Below are positions 24,659 through 33,784 of a stretch of DNA of 64,000 nt, in pieces (position 1 is the first letter of the stretch; every line of letters begins with the position of its first letter). The translations under genes and the position numbers were made by a program. Source of the DNA: Actinomycetota bacterium (GTDB lineage: Bacteria; Actinomycetota; Thermoleophilia; Solirubrobacterales; Solirubrobacteraceae); assembly GCA_018268595.1 (NCBI GenBank), contig JAFDWH010000009.1, positions 310,001-374,000 on the forward strand, read 5' to 3'. The notes beneath the pieces were generated by a model. It ran no database searches. It was not told the origin of the DNA and saw only the letters and a program-made list of their open reading frames with translations.

Positions 24659-27037
24659 TCAGCGGCGATGCCGCCGGTACTTCTTCGGCTTCGGCTTGCC
24701 GAGCGTCAGCTTGACCTTCGCGCCCGCGGCGCGGACGGCGCCGGCCCGCGGCGAGGAGGCCGTCACGACGAGTCCCTTGAGGCGTGCGTGGCGCGGCTTG
24801 CGCAGCTTCCCGAGCCGACAGTGCGCGCGTGCGAGCGCGCGCTTGGCCTTCGCGAGCGACTTGCCCTTGAGCCGCGGGACCTTGCACTGCAGCACCGTCC
24901 ACGTCGCGGTCGCCGGCGAGGGGTCGACGACGATCCCGTGCGGCGAGCCGGCGCGCACGGCGAACGTGTGCCGCCCGCGGTGGACCGTGTACGCCGCCGG
25001 GCTCGCGCAGGGCGCGAACGCACCGCCGTCGAGCTGGCACTGGAAGCCGCCGGCGAGCGGCGCGTCGGAGCGGGCGAACGTGAAGACGGCGCGGGTCGAG
25101 CGGCTCGTCGCAGCCGGCCGGCCGGTGATCGCGGTGTCGGGCTGGCGGATCTCGTCGAGCGCGGCGGCCGCGTCGAGGCGCCCGCCGCTGACCGTCTTGC
25201 CGGCCAGCGCGGCGTCGGGGTCGACCGTCGCCAGCAGCGCCGCCTTCGCCTGCGCGACCGACGCGGAGGGGTTGAGCGAGAACAGCAGCGCGGCGGCGCC
25301 CGTCACCTGCGGCGCGGCCATCGAGGTGCCCTGCAGGAAGTCGTAGCCGGACGCCTGCCCCACCGGCTGCATGCACGAGAAGCCGACGTCGTCGAGCCAG
25401 ACGCCGTCGCTCGCGGCCGGCAGCACGCTCGCTCTGTAGCTGAACACGAGCTGCAGTCTGCCGCCGGGCGCGACGCCGGCGTCGCTGACCGGCAGGAAGA
25501 ACGAGCCCGATCTGGTCGCGCCGCTCGACGCCGCGATCTGTCTGCCGTCGAGCATCGCTCTGTAGGAGTAGGTGCCGAGGCCGACCGACAGCACGCGCGT
25601 CTGGGTGATCTGGCACGAGCGCTGGCCGGGCGGCAGCGTCACCCCGACGGACGTCGACTCGCGCACGCTGAGGGCGACCGGCGTCGCGCCCGGCGAGTCG
25701 CTCATCCCGAACGACGTCAGCGGCGCCTCGTTCGTGCGCGCGAAGCCGCCGTCGGCGCCGGTCGCGGTCCACTTCGACGCGAAGTCGTTCGTCTCGAACG
25801 TGTCGTCGACCGGCTTCACGTCCGGGAACGTGCTGAGGATCTCGGTGCCCGGAGCGCCGAGGTCGACCGTCGCGGCCCCGTAGTCGGAGAAGCTCGCGAG
25901 CCGGTCGGCCTGGTCGGTCGCGGCGACGCACACGACGTTGTCGATCGCGCCCGGGACCCCGGAGGTCGCCGGGTCGTACGCGCACGGGTAGTGCGGCGTG
26001 CCGCCGGGGTCGTTGTCCTGGCCGTCGTTGCCGGCCGAGATCACGAACAGCACGTTCGGGTTGGCGGCGATCGCGTCGCGCACCGCCGGGTTGAAGGTCG
26101 TCCCGCCGAGCGACATGTTCGCGACGCGCGCGCCGTGCGCGCCCGCGTACTCGATCGCCTCGATCTGGGAGGAGCTGGGGCACAGCGTGCCGGAGTTGGC
26201 GGGGTTCGGGTCCGTGTAGAACGAGCAGACGCGCAGCGGCATGATGCGCACGTTCTGCGCGACGCCGCTGATGCCGATGCCGTTGTCGCCGGCGGCGCCG
26301 ATCGTGCCGGCCGTGTGCACGCCGTGTCCGCCGTCTCTCAGATCGTCGTCGGTCGGGTCGCCGTCGATCGTCGGCGTGTTGGCGGAGGACCCGACGAAGT
26401 CCGCGCCGTGCGTGTCGTCGACGATCCCGTCGCCGTCGTCGTCTCTGCCGTTCGCCGGGTCGTGCGGGTTCGTCCACGCGACCGGCGCGAGGTCCGGATG
26501 CTCGAAGCGGTAGCCGGTGTCGAGATCGGCGACGACCGTCGAGGGCGTACCGCGCGTGCGGTCCCACGCGGCGAGCGCGCCGATGTCCGCGCCGGCGAGC
26601 GCGCCGCTGAAGCCGTCGATCCCGGCGCCGGTGTTCTGCAGGCCCCACAGCTGGCCGAACAGCGGGTCGTTCGTCGTCGCGTGCAGCACGTCGTAGGTGT
26701 CGCGCACTGCCGTCTGCACGTCCGGGTCGGCGCGCAGCGCGGCGAGCGCGTCGCCGACGCTCTGCCCGGCCTGCGGGCGCAGCAGCTGGAAGCGCGCGTC
26801 GCCGAGCGAGCGCACGAAACCGGCGTTCGCGTCGTCGCGCGCGGCGAGCCGCTCGGGCCGCGTGACGCCCGGCTTCCACACGACGACGAGGCGCTCCGGC
26901 ACGGCCGGCAGGGACGCGGGCGTGCGGGACGGGACCGGCTGCTCTTGCGCCCCCAGCGCGGCGGACGGCACGGCCGGCGCGGCGAGCACGAGCAGCGCGG
27001 CACAGGCGAGGCGAACGGACCAGGGGCGTGCGGGCAC
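24659..27037 (-). CDS. secreted subtilisin-like serine protease (S8) with C-terminal PASTA domain
   Basis: 792 aa. The GTG at 27037 is chosen because GGGAG lies at good distance and it begins a signal peptide (WSVRLACAALLVLAAPAVPSA). An inhibitor-like prodomain follows (ERLVVVWKPGVTRPERLAARDD). The S8 triad is Asp in ADLDTGYRFEHPDL, His in GGHGVHTAGT and Ser in QGTSMAAPQVTG. Between the His and Ser regions lies an insert of about 150 residues with beta-rich sequence. After the catalytic part come an Ig-like segment and a PASTA repeat (CKVPRLKGKSLAKAKRALARAHC) that could bind cell-wall muropeptides, followed by a basic Lys/Arg tail. A wall-targeted extracellular protease is the likely role. 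Confidence 0.85.
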   Translation of the reverse strand: MPARPWSVRLACAALLVLAAPAVPSAALGAQEQPVPSRTPASLPAVPERLVVVWKPGVTRPERLAARDDANAGFVRSLGDARFQLLRPQAGQSVGDALAALRADPDVQTAVRDTYDVLHATTNDPLFGQLWGLQNTGAGIDGFSGALAGADIGALAAWDRTRGTPSTVVADLDTGYRFEHPDLAPVAWTNPHDPANGRDDDGDGIVDDTHGADFVGSSANTPTIDGDPTDDDLRDGGHGVHTAGTIGAAGDNGIGISGVAQNVRIMPLRVCSFYTDPNPANSGTLCPSSSQIEAIEYAGAHGARVANMSLGGTTFNPAVRDAIAANPNVLFVISAGNDGQDNDPGGTPHYPCAYDPATSGVPGAIDNVVCVAATDQADRLASFSDYGAATVDLGAPGTEILSTFPDVKPVDDTFETNDFASKWTATGADGGFARTNEAPLTSFGMSDSPGATPVALSVRESTSVGVTLPPGQRSCQITQTRVLSVGLGTYSYRAMLDGRQIAASSGATRSGSFFLPVSDAGVAPGGRLQLVFSYRASVLPAASDGVWLDDVGFSCMQPVGQASGYDFLQGTSMAAPQVTGAAALLFSLNPSASVAQAKAALLATVDPDAALAGKTVSGGRLDAAAALDEIRQPDTAITGRPAATSRSTRAVFTFARSDAPLAGGFQCQLDGGAFAPCASPAAYTVHRGRHTFAVRAGSPHGIVVDPSPATATWTVLQCKVPRLKGKSLAKAKRALARAHCRLGKLRKPRHARLKGLVVTASSPRAGAVRAAGAKVKLTLGKPKPKKYRRHRR

Positions 27038-27175
27038 GAGGATCTCCCGAATCGACGGTGCGAGCGAGCGGAGGCTATTGCATCGGCATCGCGGCGCAAC
27101 GGGGCGAACCGCCATGTCGTACGGCGGACACGCCAAGCTCTGACACGACCGGCGCGACTCAGAAACGCGCTCGTC

Positions 27176-27188
27176 TAACCTCGGCTCC
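27176..27188 (+). promoter_or_regulatory. -10-like box before the gene at 27189, leaderless
   Basis: TAACCT (27176-27181) is followed seven bases later by ATG. The 151-bp divergent region 27038-27188 between the protease and this gene holds nothing else I can name. Confidence 0.4.
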
Positions 27189-28154
27189 ATGCGGATCGAG
27201 CGGAAGGTCACCCTCCTCGCGCTCGCCCTCGCCGGCCTGGCGCTCGCCGCGCCCGCCGTCGTGCAGGCGACGCCAGTCAGCCAGTTCAGCTTCCGGGTCA
27301 CGAACATCAAGCCGGGCGGGCGCTTCACGCTCCTGTTCCACGTCCAGATGTTCGACACCACCGGCGGCGTGCCGCCAGCCCCGACCGCGGACTACCTGCG
27401 CATCCCGAAGGGCGCGACGCTGCGCAAGCAGTTCCTCACCGGCAGATACTTCTGCGACGGCGTGCTGCTGCGCGACTCGATCGACCACTTCGACTTCAGC
27501 GGCGTGCCGTTCACGAAGCGCATCCAGAACCTGAAGCCGTTCATCAGGACGCTCGCGAAGCAGCATGGCCGCGCGGCGCGGCGCGCGCTCGCCAACGCGC
27601 AGGCGTGCGACCGCGCGCGCATCGGCGGCGGCACCGCGAGAGTCGACGCGCGCAACGTCTCGCCGAAGCTCGACAGACTGATCGACGTCACGTTCGCGAC
27701 CTTCTTCAGCCGCCCGACCGAGAAGGGCGCCGTCGCCGGCTTCGCCGTCCTCGGCGCCGCCGACGAGAACCAGGAGATCGTCAAGCGCAGAACGTTCGAG
27801 GTGCTGACCGGCGTCCACGCGGCGCTGTCGGCGAACTTCGTCAACGACCCGACGCCCGACGGCCTCTACGGCTACCGCCTCGACCTGCCGAGAGACGAGG
27901 TCAACGGCTTCAAGATCAGCATCGCGGAGCTGAACGCGACGACGAACGGCCTGACGATCCCGAAGGACGCCTGCCTCAAGCGGAGCCGCACCGGCAGATG
28001 CGTGAAGCGCCAGCCGAAGCCGCTGTTCTGGTTCACGATCCCGCCGTGCCCGTCGTCGGGGCTGTTCAGCTTCCAGCAGGCGTTGACATACGCCGACCCG
28101 GCGCTCGACAGCACCAAGACGGCGCAGCTCGCCTGCCCGCGCTTCATCCGCTAG
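27189..28154 (+). CDS. secreted protein of unknown function
   Basis: 321 aa. A clear signal peptide (KVTLLALALAGLALAAPAVVQA) is followed by a beta-rich domain beginning TPVSQFSFRVTNIKPGGRFTLLFHVQ and ending in a Cys-containing tail. Five cysteines suggest disulfides outside the cell. No known domain is recognised. Several Arg residues use AGA (for example near 27445, 27639, 27677, 27789) although most of the genome prefers CGC. Proteins of this look (signal peptide, all-beta, no motif) appear lineage-specific. Confidence 0.75.
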   Translation: MRIERKVTLLALALAGLALAAPAVVQATPVSQFSFRVTNIKPGGRFTLLFHVQMFDTTGGVPPAPTADYLRIPKGATLRKQFLTGRYFCDGVLLRDSIDHFDFSGVPFTKRIQNLKPFIRTLAKQHGRAARRALANAQACDRARIGGGTARVDARNVSPKLDRLIDVTFATFFSRPTEKGAVAGFAVLGAADENQEIVKRRTFEVLTGVHAALSANFVNDPTPDGLYGYRLDLPRDEVNGFKISIAELNATTNGLTIPKDACLKRSRTGRCVKRQPKPLFWFTIPPCPSSGLFSFQQALTYADPALDSTKTAQLACPRFIR

Positions 28155-28181
28155 CCGGACGCGGCCACCCCGCGCGTCGCG

Positions 28182-31100
28182 TCAGTGCGACGCGATGCGC
28201 GGGAGGATCCGGTCCAGCCACGCCGGCACGTGCCAGGTGCGCTCGCCGAACAGGCGGATCAGCGCCGGCAGCAGGATCAGCCGCACGATCGTCGCGTCGA
28301 GCAGCACCGCGACCGTCAGGCCGACGCCGAACTGGCGCGTGTTCGTGACCGGCGAGACGGCGAACGCGAGGAACACGGCGGCCATGATGAACGCCGCGCC
28401 GGTGATGATCGTGCCGGTCTTCTCGAGCCCGTAGTGGATCGCGCCCTCGGTCGTGCCGGTGCGCGCGCGACCCTCCAGCAGGCGCGTGATCAGGAACACC
28501 TCGTAGTCGATCGAGAGGCCGAAGATGATCGCGAAGATGCCCGACAGCGCGATCGCGTCGAGGTAGCCGGGGCCGCCGAGCAGCGGCGCGCTGCCCTGGA
28601 AGCAGATCACCAGCACGCCGACCGCGGCGCCGACCGTCACGAGGTTGAGCAGGACCGCGCACAGCGCCAGCACCGGCGAGCGAAACAGCAGCAGCAGCAC
28701 GAGGAACGTGATCGCCACGAGCGCGACGACGAGCCACGGGAAGCGCGCGCTGGTCGCGCGGTCGAAGTCGTTCAGCAGCACGGCCGGCCCGCCGACGACC
28801 GCCGTCTGCGCGCCGAGCTGCTGGGCGGCGCGGGCCGTCTCGGCGCGCAGCCGCCGCGCGACCGCGACGCTGGAGGGGTCGAACGGGCCGGCGCGCGGGA
28901 CCACGATGATGCGCGCGGTGCCGCCGCCGTCGGCGACGTTCGCGACGAAGTCGGTGTTCGCCTGCGTGCGCGCGTCGGCGCCCTGGATCGCCGCCAGCAC
29001 GAAGTAGCCGGAGCCGATCGCCTTCGACAGGTCGGTGCCGCCGCTGCGCAGCTGCGCGCGCTGCGCGTCGGACTGCGCGCGCACGCGCACGACGCCGTCG
29101 AGGATCCGCCGCATGCCGCCGCCGAGCCGGTTCGAGCCGCCCGCGGCCGCCTGCAGGCCGTCGGCGAGCGCGCGGGCGCCGTCGCTGCCGTGAGGCCCGT
29201 CGAGCAGCAGCTGCACGCCGGCATGCAGCTGGTCGAGGCCGGCGCTGAGCTGGCCGGTGCCGGTCGCGAGCCGCTGCGCGCCGCCCGCCGCGCGGCCGAG
29301 GCCGGTGGCGAGCTTGCCGGTCGCGTCGCCGAATCTGCCGAGCGCGCCGTCGAGCCGGGTGACGGCGCGCGCGAGCTGGCGCGCGGCGATCGCGTTCGCG
29401 GTCTGGCTCGTGAGCGCGAGCGACAGCTGCTGCTGGACGTCGCCGAGCTTGAAGAGCGCATCGTTTGCCGCGCTCAGCGCCTGCTGGACGTGGGGGTCGG
29501 ACGCCGCCGCCGGGTCGTCCGCGATCGCGCTGCCCAGCTCGCGCTGCGCGGTCTGCACGCTCGACGACGCGTCGTCGAGCGGGTTGACGAGCTGCGAGCC
29601 GGCCGTCCGGTCGGCCTGCGTGAGCGAGTCGCGCAGGACGTTCACGTTCTGCTCCAGCTTCTTGACGTTCGGCTGCGCTCTCGCGAGCGCGCCGTTCAGG
29701 CGCTTGGCGCCGCGGCCGGCCTGCGCGATCCCGGCGGCGAGCCGGTGTGTGGCGGGCGCCGCGCGGTGCGCGCCGTCGGCGAGCTGGCCCGAGCCGCCGG
29801 CGAGCTGGTCGATCCCGGTCACGAGCTGACTGGCGCCGTCCGCGCCGGCCGCCAGCCCGTCGCGCAGCGCGGCCGTCCCGTTCGTCGCGGCGCGCAGGCC
29901 GCTCTCGAGCCGCGCGAGCGGAGTGCCGAGGCCGAGCGCCTGCGTCGTCAGTTCGCGCAGCTGGCGCGTGCGATCGAGCAGCACCGCCGGCCCGAGCACC
30001 GAGGTCACGCCCGGCAGCGCGCTGACGCGCCGCTGGAAGTCGTCGATCGCCTGCAGCCGCTCGGTCGTCGTGATCGGGCCGCGGGTGCGGAAGTCGACCT
30101 CGAACGGCGCGGCCCAGCCGGCGCCGCGCGCCTGCTGGAAGCGCTCGAAGCTGAGCCGCGCGGGGTTGTCGGGCGGCAGGTTCTGGAGGCTCGGCGGGCC
30201 GGTGTTGAGCCCGATCGCCGGCGCGCTCAGCAGCAGCAGCGGCAGCAGCACGAAGAAGGCTGCGGCGCCCGGCCTGCGCAGCGCGCGCTCGGCGACGGCG
30301 ACCCACGGGCTGGCGGTGCGCGCGCCGCCGAACTGCCAGCGGTTCACGTTCGTGCCGAGCAGCATCAGGCCGGCGGGCATCGCGAACAGCGCGACGACGA
30401 CCGCGACGATCGTCGCGACGAACAGCCCCAGCGCCGAGGACACGAGCAGCGAGCCGGGCGCCATCACGAGCGCGGTCAGCATCCCGACCGCGAGCGCCGA
30501 GCCCGCGAACAGGACGGTGCGCCCGGCGCGCGCCGCCGTCTCCTCGACTGCGTCGGGGACGGAGCGCCCGGCCGCCAGCTCCTCGCGGAAGCGCGAGACG
30601 ACGAGCAGCGAGTAGTCGACGCCGAGCGCGAGCCCGATCATCGCGACCATGTTCAGGGCGAGCGCGTCGATCTCGACGCCGCGCCCGATCAGCCCCATCA
30701 GCGCGGTCCCGACTCTCGTCACGAGCAGGCCGCTGATCGCCGGCACGAGCGCCGCGAGCGGGCTGCGGAAGATCGCCAGCAGCATGATCACGAGGATCGG
30801 CAGCGCGATCAGCTCGCCCTTGTCGAGCGCGTCGAGCGCGGTCTGGTTGATCGCGCGCATCAGCGGCGCCTGGCCGGTCAGCTCGATCCGCAGGCCGTCG
30901 CGGCCTCTGTAGGGCGCGAGCGCGCGCTCCACCGCGGGCGTCGTCTCGTCGAAGATCCTCTTCAGCGGCTTGTGGACCTGGAGCAGCAGGAGCGCCTGCC
31001 CGTGCTTCTCCTGCAGGACGCGTCTGCCGCTGCCGTCCCAGGGGCTCAGCACCTCGACGCCGTCGATGCGGTCGAGCCGCGTCACGATCGCGGGCCCGAC

Positions 31101-31340
31101 CGTGTCGACGGTCCGCTGGCGGCCGATCAGCAGCGCCGCCAGCGCGAGCGTGCTGTTGCCGAACTGCTGCTTGGTGAGCTGGGCGGCGCGCGCGGAGTCG
31201 CTGCCGGGGATCTGCAGGTCGGTCTGGTGGATCTGCTCGCGCGCGTTGGAGGCGGTCAGCAGCGCGACGACGAAGACGACCGCCCAGGCGCTCAGCACCC
31301 ACGCGGGCCGCCGCGCGGCGAAGCGCCCCAGCCTCCTCAC
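28182..31340 (-). CDS. MMPL/RND family transporter with YhgE-like periplasmic repeats
   Basis: 1052 aa, GTG start preceded by GGAGGAGG. The N-terminal helix (WVLSAWAVVFVVALLTASNAR) and two blocks of 5-6 helices (about 170-370 and 850-1040) give 12 helices. Family features are GVDYSLLVVSRFREELAAG in helix 4 and the equivalent FGLSIDYEVFLITRLLEGRARTG in the second half, with the Asp-Tyr pairs used for proton relay. Between the halves lies a 400-residue stretch of short leucine/alanine heptads (GLAAGADGASQLVTGIDQL, QLADGAHR), like YhgE/Pip coiled coils, plus DSLTQADRT. It probably exports lipids or siderophore-like compounds. The region 31341-31439 also holds a TATAAG box. Confidence 0.85.
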   Translation of the reverse strand: MRRLGRFAARRPAWVLSAWAVVFVVALLTASNAREQIHQTDLQIPGSDSARAAQLTKQQFGNSTLALAALLIGRQRTVDTVGPAIVTRLDRIDGVEVLSPWDGSGRRVLQEKHGQALLLLQVHKPLKRIFDETTPAVERALAPYRGRDGLRIELTGQAPLMRAINQTALDALDKGELIALPILVIMLLAIFRSPLAALVPAISGLLVTRVGTALMGLIGRGVEIDALALNMVAMIGLALGVDYSLLVVSRFREELAAGRSVPDAVEETAARAGRTVLFAGSALAVGMLTALVMAPGSLLVSSALGLFVATIVAVVVALFAMPAGLMLLGTNVNRWQFGGARTASPWVAVAERALRRPGAAAFFVLLPLLLLSAPAIGLNTGPPSLQNLPPDNPARLSFERFQQARGAGWAAPFEVDFRTRGPITTTERLQAIDDFQRRVSALPGVTSVLGPAVLLDRTRQLRELTTQALGLGTPLARLESGLRAATNGTAALRDGLAAGADGASQLVTGIDQLAGGSGQLADGAHRAAPATHRLAAGIAQAGRGAKRLNGALARAQPNVKKLEQNVNVLRDSLTQADRTAGSQLVNPLDDASSSVQTAQRELGSAIADDPAAASDPHVQQALSAANDALFKLGDVQQQLSLALTSQTANAIAARQLARAVTRLDGALGRFGDATGKLATGLGRAAGGAQRLATGTGQLSAGLDQLHAGVQLLLDGPHGSDGARALADGLQAAAGGSNRLGGGMRRILDGVVRVRAQSDAQRAQLRSGGTDLSKAIGSGYFVLAAIQGADARTQANTDFVANVADGGGTARIIVVPRAGPFDPSSVAVARRLRAETARAAQQLGAQTAVVGGPAVLLNDFDRATSARFPWLVVALVAITFLVLLLLFRSPVLALCAVLLNLVTVGAAVGVLVICFQGSAPLLGGPGYLDAIALSGIFAIIFGLSIDYEVFLITRLLEGRARTGTTEGAIHYGLEKTGTIITGAAFIMAAVFLAFAVSPVTNTRQFGVGLTVAVLLDATIVRLILLPALIRLFGERTWHVPAWLDRILPRIASH

Positions 31341-31382
31341 GCGGTCAGCGCCTCCTCCAACCTCACCTCTCTGCTTATACCT

Positions 31383-31422
31383 GGGGTGCGGCGCGTGCGC
31401 GCTAGCTGCACCCCCGAGGGGC
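31383..31422. terminator. stem-loops between the MMPL gene and the leucine-type operon
   Basis: GGGGTGC (31383-31389) pairs with GCACCCC (31408-31414), and CCCC/GGGG arms around CGA (31412-31422) form a second small hairpin. They lie just downstream of the enoyl-CoA hydratase stop (31440, minus strand) and could end that transcript. There is no T-run, so a factor-dependent or weak terminator is as likely. Confidence 0.3.
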
Positions 31423-31439
31423 ACCCTGAACTTCTTCGC

Positions 31440-32216
31440 TCAGCACCCGGTCCAGCGCGGCTTGCGTCTCTCGAAGAAGGCCGCCACGCCCTCCTGGATG
31501 TCCTGCGTCGAGAACGCGATCGTCAGCTGTGCGCGCAGGAAGTCGAGCGCGTCCTCGAAGGTCATGTCCTGCTGGCGGTAGATCGCGTCCTTGCCGAGCT
31601 TCATCAGGACCGGCGACTTGGCCGCCAGGCGGCCGGCCCAGTCGGCGACGGCTTGGTCGAACTCCTCGGCGGCGACGACCTTGTTGACCAGCCCGATCCG
31701 CTCCGCCTCGTGCGCGTCGATCCGCTCGCCCAGCAGCAACAGCTCGCTCGTCTTCTTGCGCCCGAGGTTGCGGTAGATCAGCGCCATGATCATGAACGGG
31801 AAGACCCCGACGTTGATCTCGGGGGTGCCGAACGTGACGCCCTCCTTCGCGAGGATCAGATCGCACGCGAGCGCGATCCCCAGCGCACCCGCCAACACGT
31901 GACCGTTCGCCGCACAGATCGACGGCTTCCCCAGCCGGCCGATCGTCGTGAACAACCGCGGGAAGCGCTCGATCGCGGCGTGCTTGTGCGCGAGCGGGAC
32001 CTGCTCGGCGAAGCCGGCGAGGTTGCCGCCGCTGCTGAAGACCTTCTCGTGCGTGGAGGTCAGCACGACGCAGCGGACGGCGGCGTCGTCGCGCGCGGCC
32101 TCGAACGCGGCGATCAGGTCGTCGAGCAGCGCGTCGGAGAGCGCGTTGCGCGTCTCCGGCTGGTCGAGCGCGATCGTCGCCACCCCGCCGGCGACCTCGT
32201 AGCGAACGGTCGACAT
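31440..32216 (-). CDS. enoyl-CoA hydratase/isomerase family (methylglutaconyl-CoA hydratase candidate)
   Basis: 258 aa. The crotonase fold is shown by NALSDALLDDLIAAFEAARDD, the oxyanion-hole strand FSSGGNLAGF, and KPSICAANGHVLAGALGIALACDLILA with the second oxyanion Gly, then GTPEINVGVFPFM. The catalytic Glu region GTPEINVG is present (one of the two Glu positions). It is the last gene of the acyl-CoA operon (5 bp after the beta subunit), so hydration of 3-methylglutaconyl-CoA to HMG-CoA in leucine breakdown is the natural assignment. Alternative short-chain enoyl-CoA substrates cannot be ruled out. Confidence 0.8.
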   Translation of the reverse strand: MSTVRYEVAGGVATIALDQPETRNALSDALLDDLIAAFEAARDDAAVRCVVLTSTHEKVFSSGGNLAGFAEQVPLAHKHAAIERFPRLFTTIGRLGKPSICAANGHVLAGALGIALACDLILAKEGVTFGTPEINVGVFPFMIMALIYRNLGRKKTSELLLLGERIDAHEAERIGLVNKVVAAEEFDQAVADWAGRLAAKSPVLMKLGKDAIYRQQDMTFEDALDFLRAQLTIAFSTQDIQEGVAAFFERRKPRWTGC

Positions 32217-32221
32217 CGCGC

Positions 32222-33784
32222 CTACATCCGGAAGACGGGCGTCGCGCGCGGCGCGAGCGGGGCGTTGGCGCAGGCGCCGAGCGCGAGGCCGACGACATCG
32301 CGCGTGTCGAGCGGGTCGATCACGCCGTCGTCCCACAGGCGCGCGGTCGCGTAGTACGGGTGGCCCTGACGCTCGTACTGCTCCTTCAGCTGCGCGCCGA
32401 CCTCCGGCTGGCCGACCTCGGTCATCACCGTCGCCGCCTGCTCGCCGCCCATCACGGAGATGCGCGCGTTCGGCCACGTCCACAGGAAACGCGGATCGTA
32501 GGCGCGCCCGCACATGCCGTAGTTGCCGGCGCCGAAGCTGCCGCCGACGATGACCGTGAGGCGCGGCACGCGCGTCGTGCTGACCGCCGCCACGAGCTTC
32601 GCGCCGTCCTTCGCAATCCCGCCGGCCTCGTACCGCCGCCCGACCATGAAGCCGGTGATGTTCTGCAGGAACAGCAGTGGGGTGCCGCGTTGGTCGCAAA
32701 GCTCGATGAAGTGAGCAGCCTTGAGGGACGACTCGGAAAAGAGGATCCCTTGGTTGGCGACGATCCCGACCGGGTGGCCGTGGATGTGCGCGAAGCCGGT
32801 GACGATCGTGGTGCCGTACTCGGCCTTGAACTCGTGGAACCTCGATCCGTCGACCACGCGCGCGATCACCTCGCGCGGGTCGTACGGAGTCCGCGAGTCG
32901 GGCGGGACGGCGCCGTAGAGCGTGCTCGGGTCCACCGCCGGCGGCTCGACCGGCTTGCGCTCCCATGGGGCGGCGGGCCTCGCGGGAAGGGTCCCGACGA
33001 TGCTGCGCACGATCCGCAGCGCGTGCTCGTCGTCGTCGGCGAGGTGGTCGACGACGCCGCTCGTGCGCGCGTGTAGCTCGCCGCCGCCGAGCTCCTCGGC
33101 CGTCACCTCCTCCCCGGTCGCCGCCTTCACGAGCGGCGGGCCGCCGAGGAAGATCGTCCCCTGGTCGCGCACGATCACGGTCTCGTCGCTCATCGCCGGG
33201 ACGTACGCGCCGCCGGCGGTGCACGAGCCCATGACCGCGGCGATCTGCGGGATGCCCTGCGCCGACATCGTCGCCTGGTTGAAGAAGATCCGCCCGAAGT
33301 GCTCACGGTCGGGGAAGACCTCGTCCTGCAGCGGCAGGAACGCGCCGCCGGAGTCGACCAGGTAGACGCACGGGAGGCGGTTCTCCAACGCCGCGCGCTG
33401 CGCGCGCAGGTGCTTCTTGACGGTCATCGGGTAGTACGTGCCGCCCTTCACGGTCGCGTCGTTGGCGACGACGACGACCTCGCGGCCCGCCACCTTCGCC
33501 ACCCCGGTCACGATCCCGGCTCCCGGGGCGGCGTCCTCGTAGAGGCCCTCGGCCGCCAGCGGGCTCAGCTCGAGGAACGGGCTGCCGGGGTCGGCGAGGC
33601 GATCGATCCGCTCGCGCGGGAGCAGCTTGCCGCGCGACGTATGGCGTTCGCGCGCGCGCTCGCCCCCTCCGAGCACGGCTCTGGCCTGTCGCGCGCGCAG
33701 GTCGGCTACGAGCGCCTCGTGCGCCTCGGCGTTGGCCGCGAACTCCGGCGTCCCCCCGCGGGCATGGGTGTGCAACACCGTCAT
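32222..33784 (-). CDS. mccB: acyl-CoA carboxylase beta (methylcrotonoyl-CoA carboxylase type)
   Basis: 520 aa, full carboxyltransferase length. N-terminal half: [25 protein letters not shown] and [26 protein letters not shown]-terminal half: [36 protein letters not shown] and [10 protein letters not shown]. This last block is characteristic of the methylcrotonoyl-CoA branch rather than propionyl-CoA carboxylases. It transfers the carboxyl group from biotin to the acyl-CoA. Its start overlaps the alpha-subunit stop by 4 bp. Confidence 0.9.
   Translation of the reverse strand: MTVLHTHARGGTPEFAANAEAHEALVADLRARQARAVLGGGERARERHTSRGKLLPRERIDRLADPGSPFLELSPLAAEGLYEDAAPGAGIVTGVAKVAGREVVVVANDATVKGGTYYPMTVKKHLRAQRAALENRLPCVYLVDSGGAFLPLQDEVFPDREHFGRIFFNQATMSAQGIPQIAAVMGSCTAGGAYVPAMSDETVIVRDQGTIFLGGPPLVKAATGEEVTAEELGGGELHARTSGVVDHLADDDEHALRIVRSIVGTLPARPAAPWERKPVEPPAVDPSTLYGAVPPDSRTPYDPREVIARVVDGSRFHEFKAEYGTTIVTGFAHIHGHPVGIVANQGILFSESSLKAAHFIELCDQRGTPLLFLQNITGFMVGRRYEAGGIAKDGAKLVAAVSTTRVPRLTVIVGGSFGAGNYGMCGRAYDPRFLWTWPNARISVMGGEQAATVMTEVGQPEVGAQLKEQYERQGHPYYATARLWDDGVIDPLDTRDVVGLALGACANAPLAPRATPVFRM

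Noticed and set aside
31383-31422. Strong intrinsic terminator after the leucine-type operon
   Set aside because: Hairpins exist but are short and no T-run follows on the minus strand, so they are listed only at low confidence.
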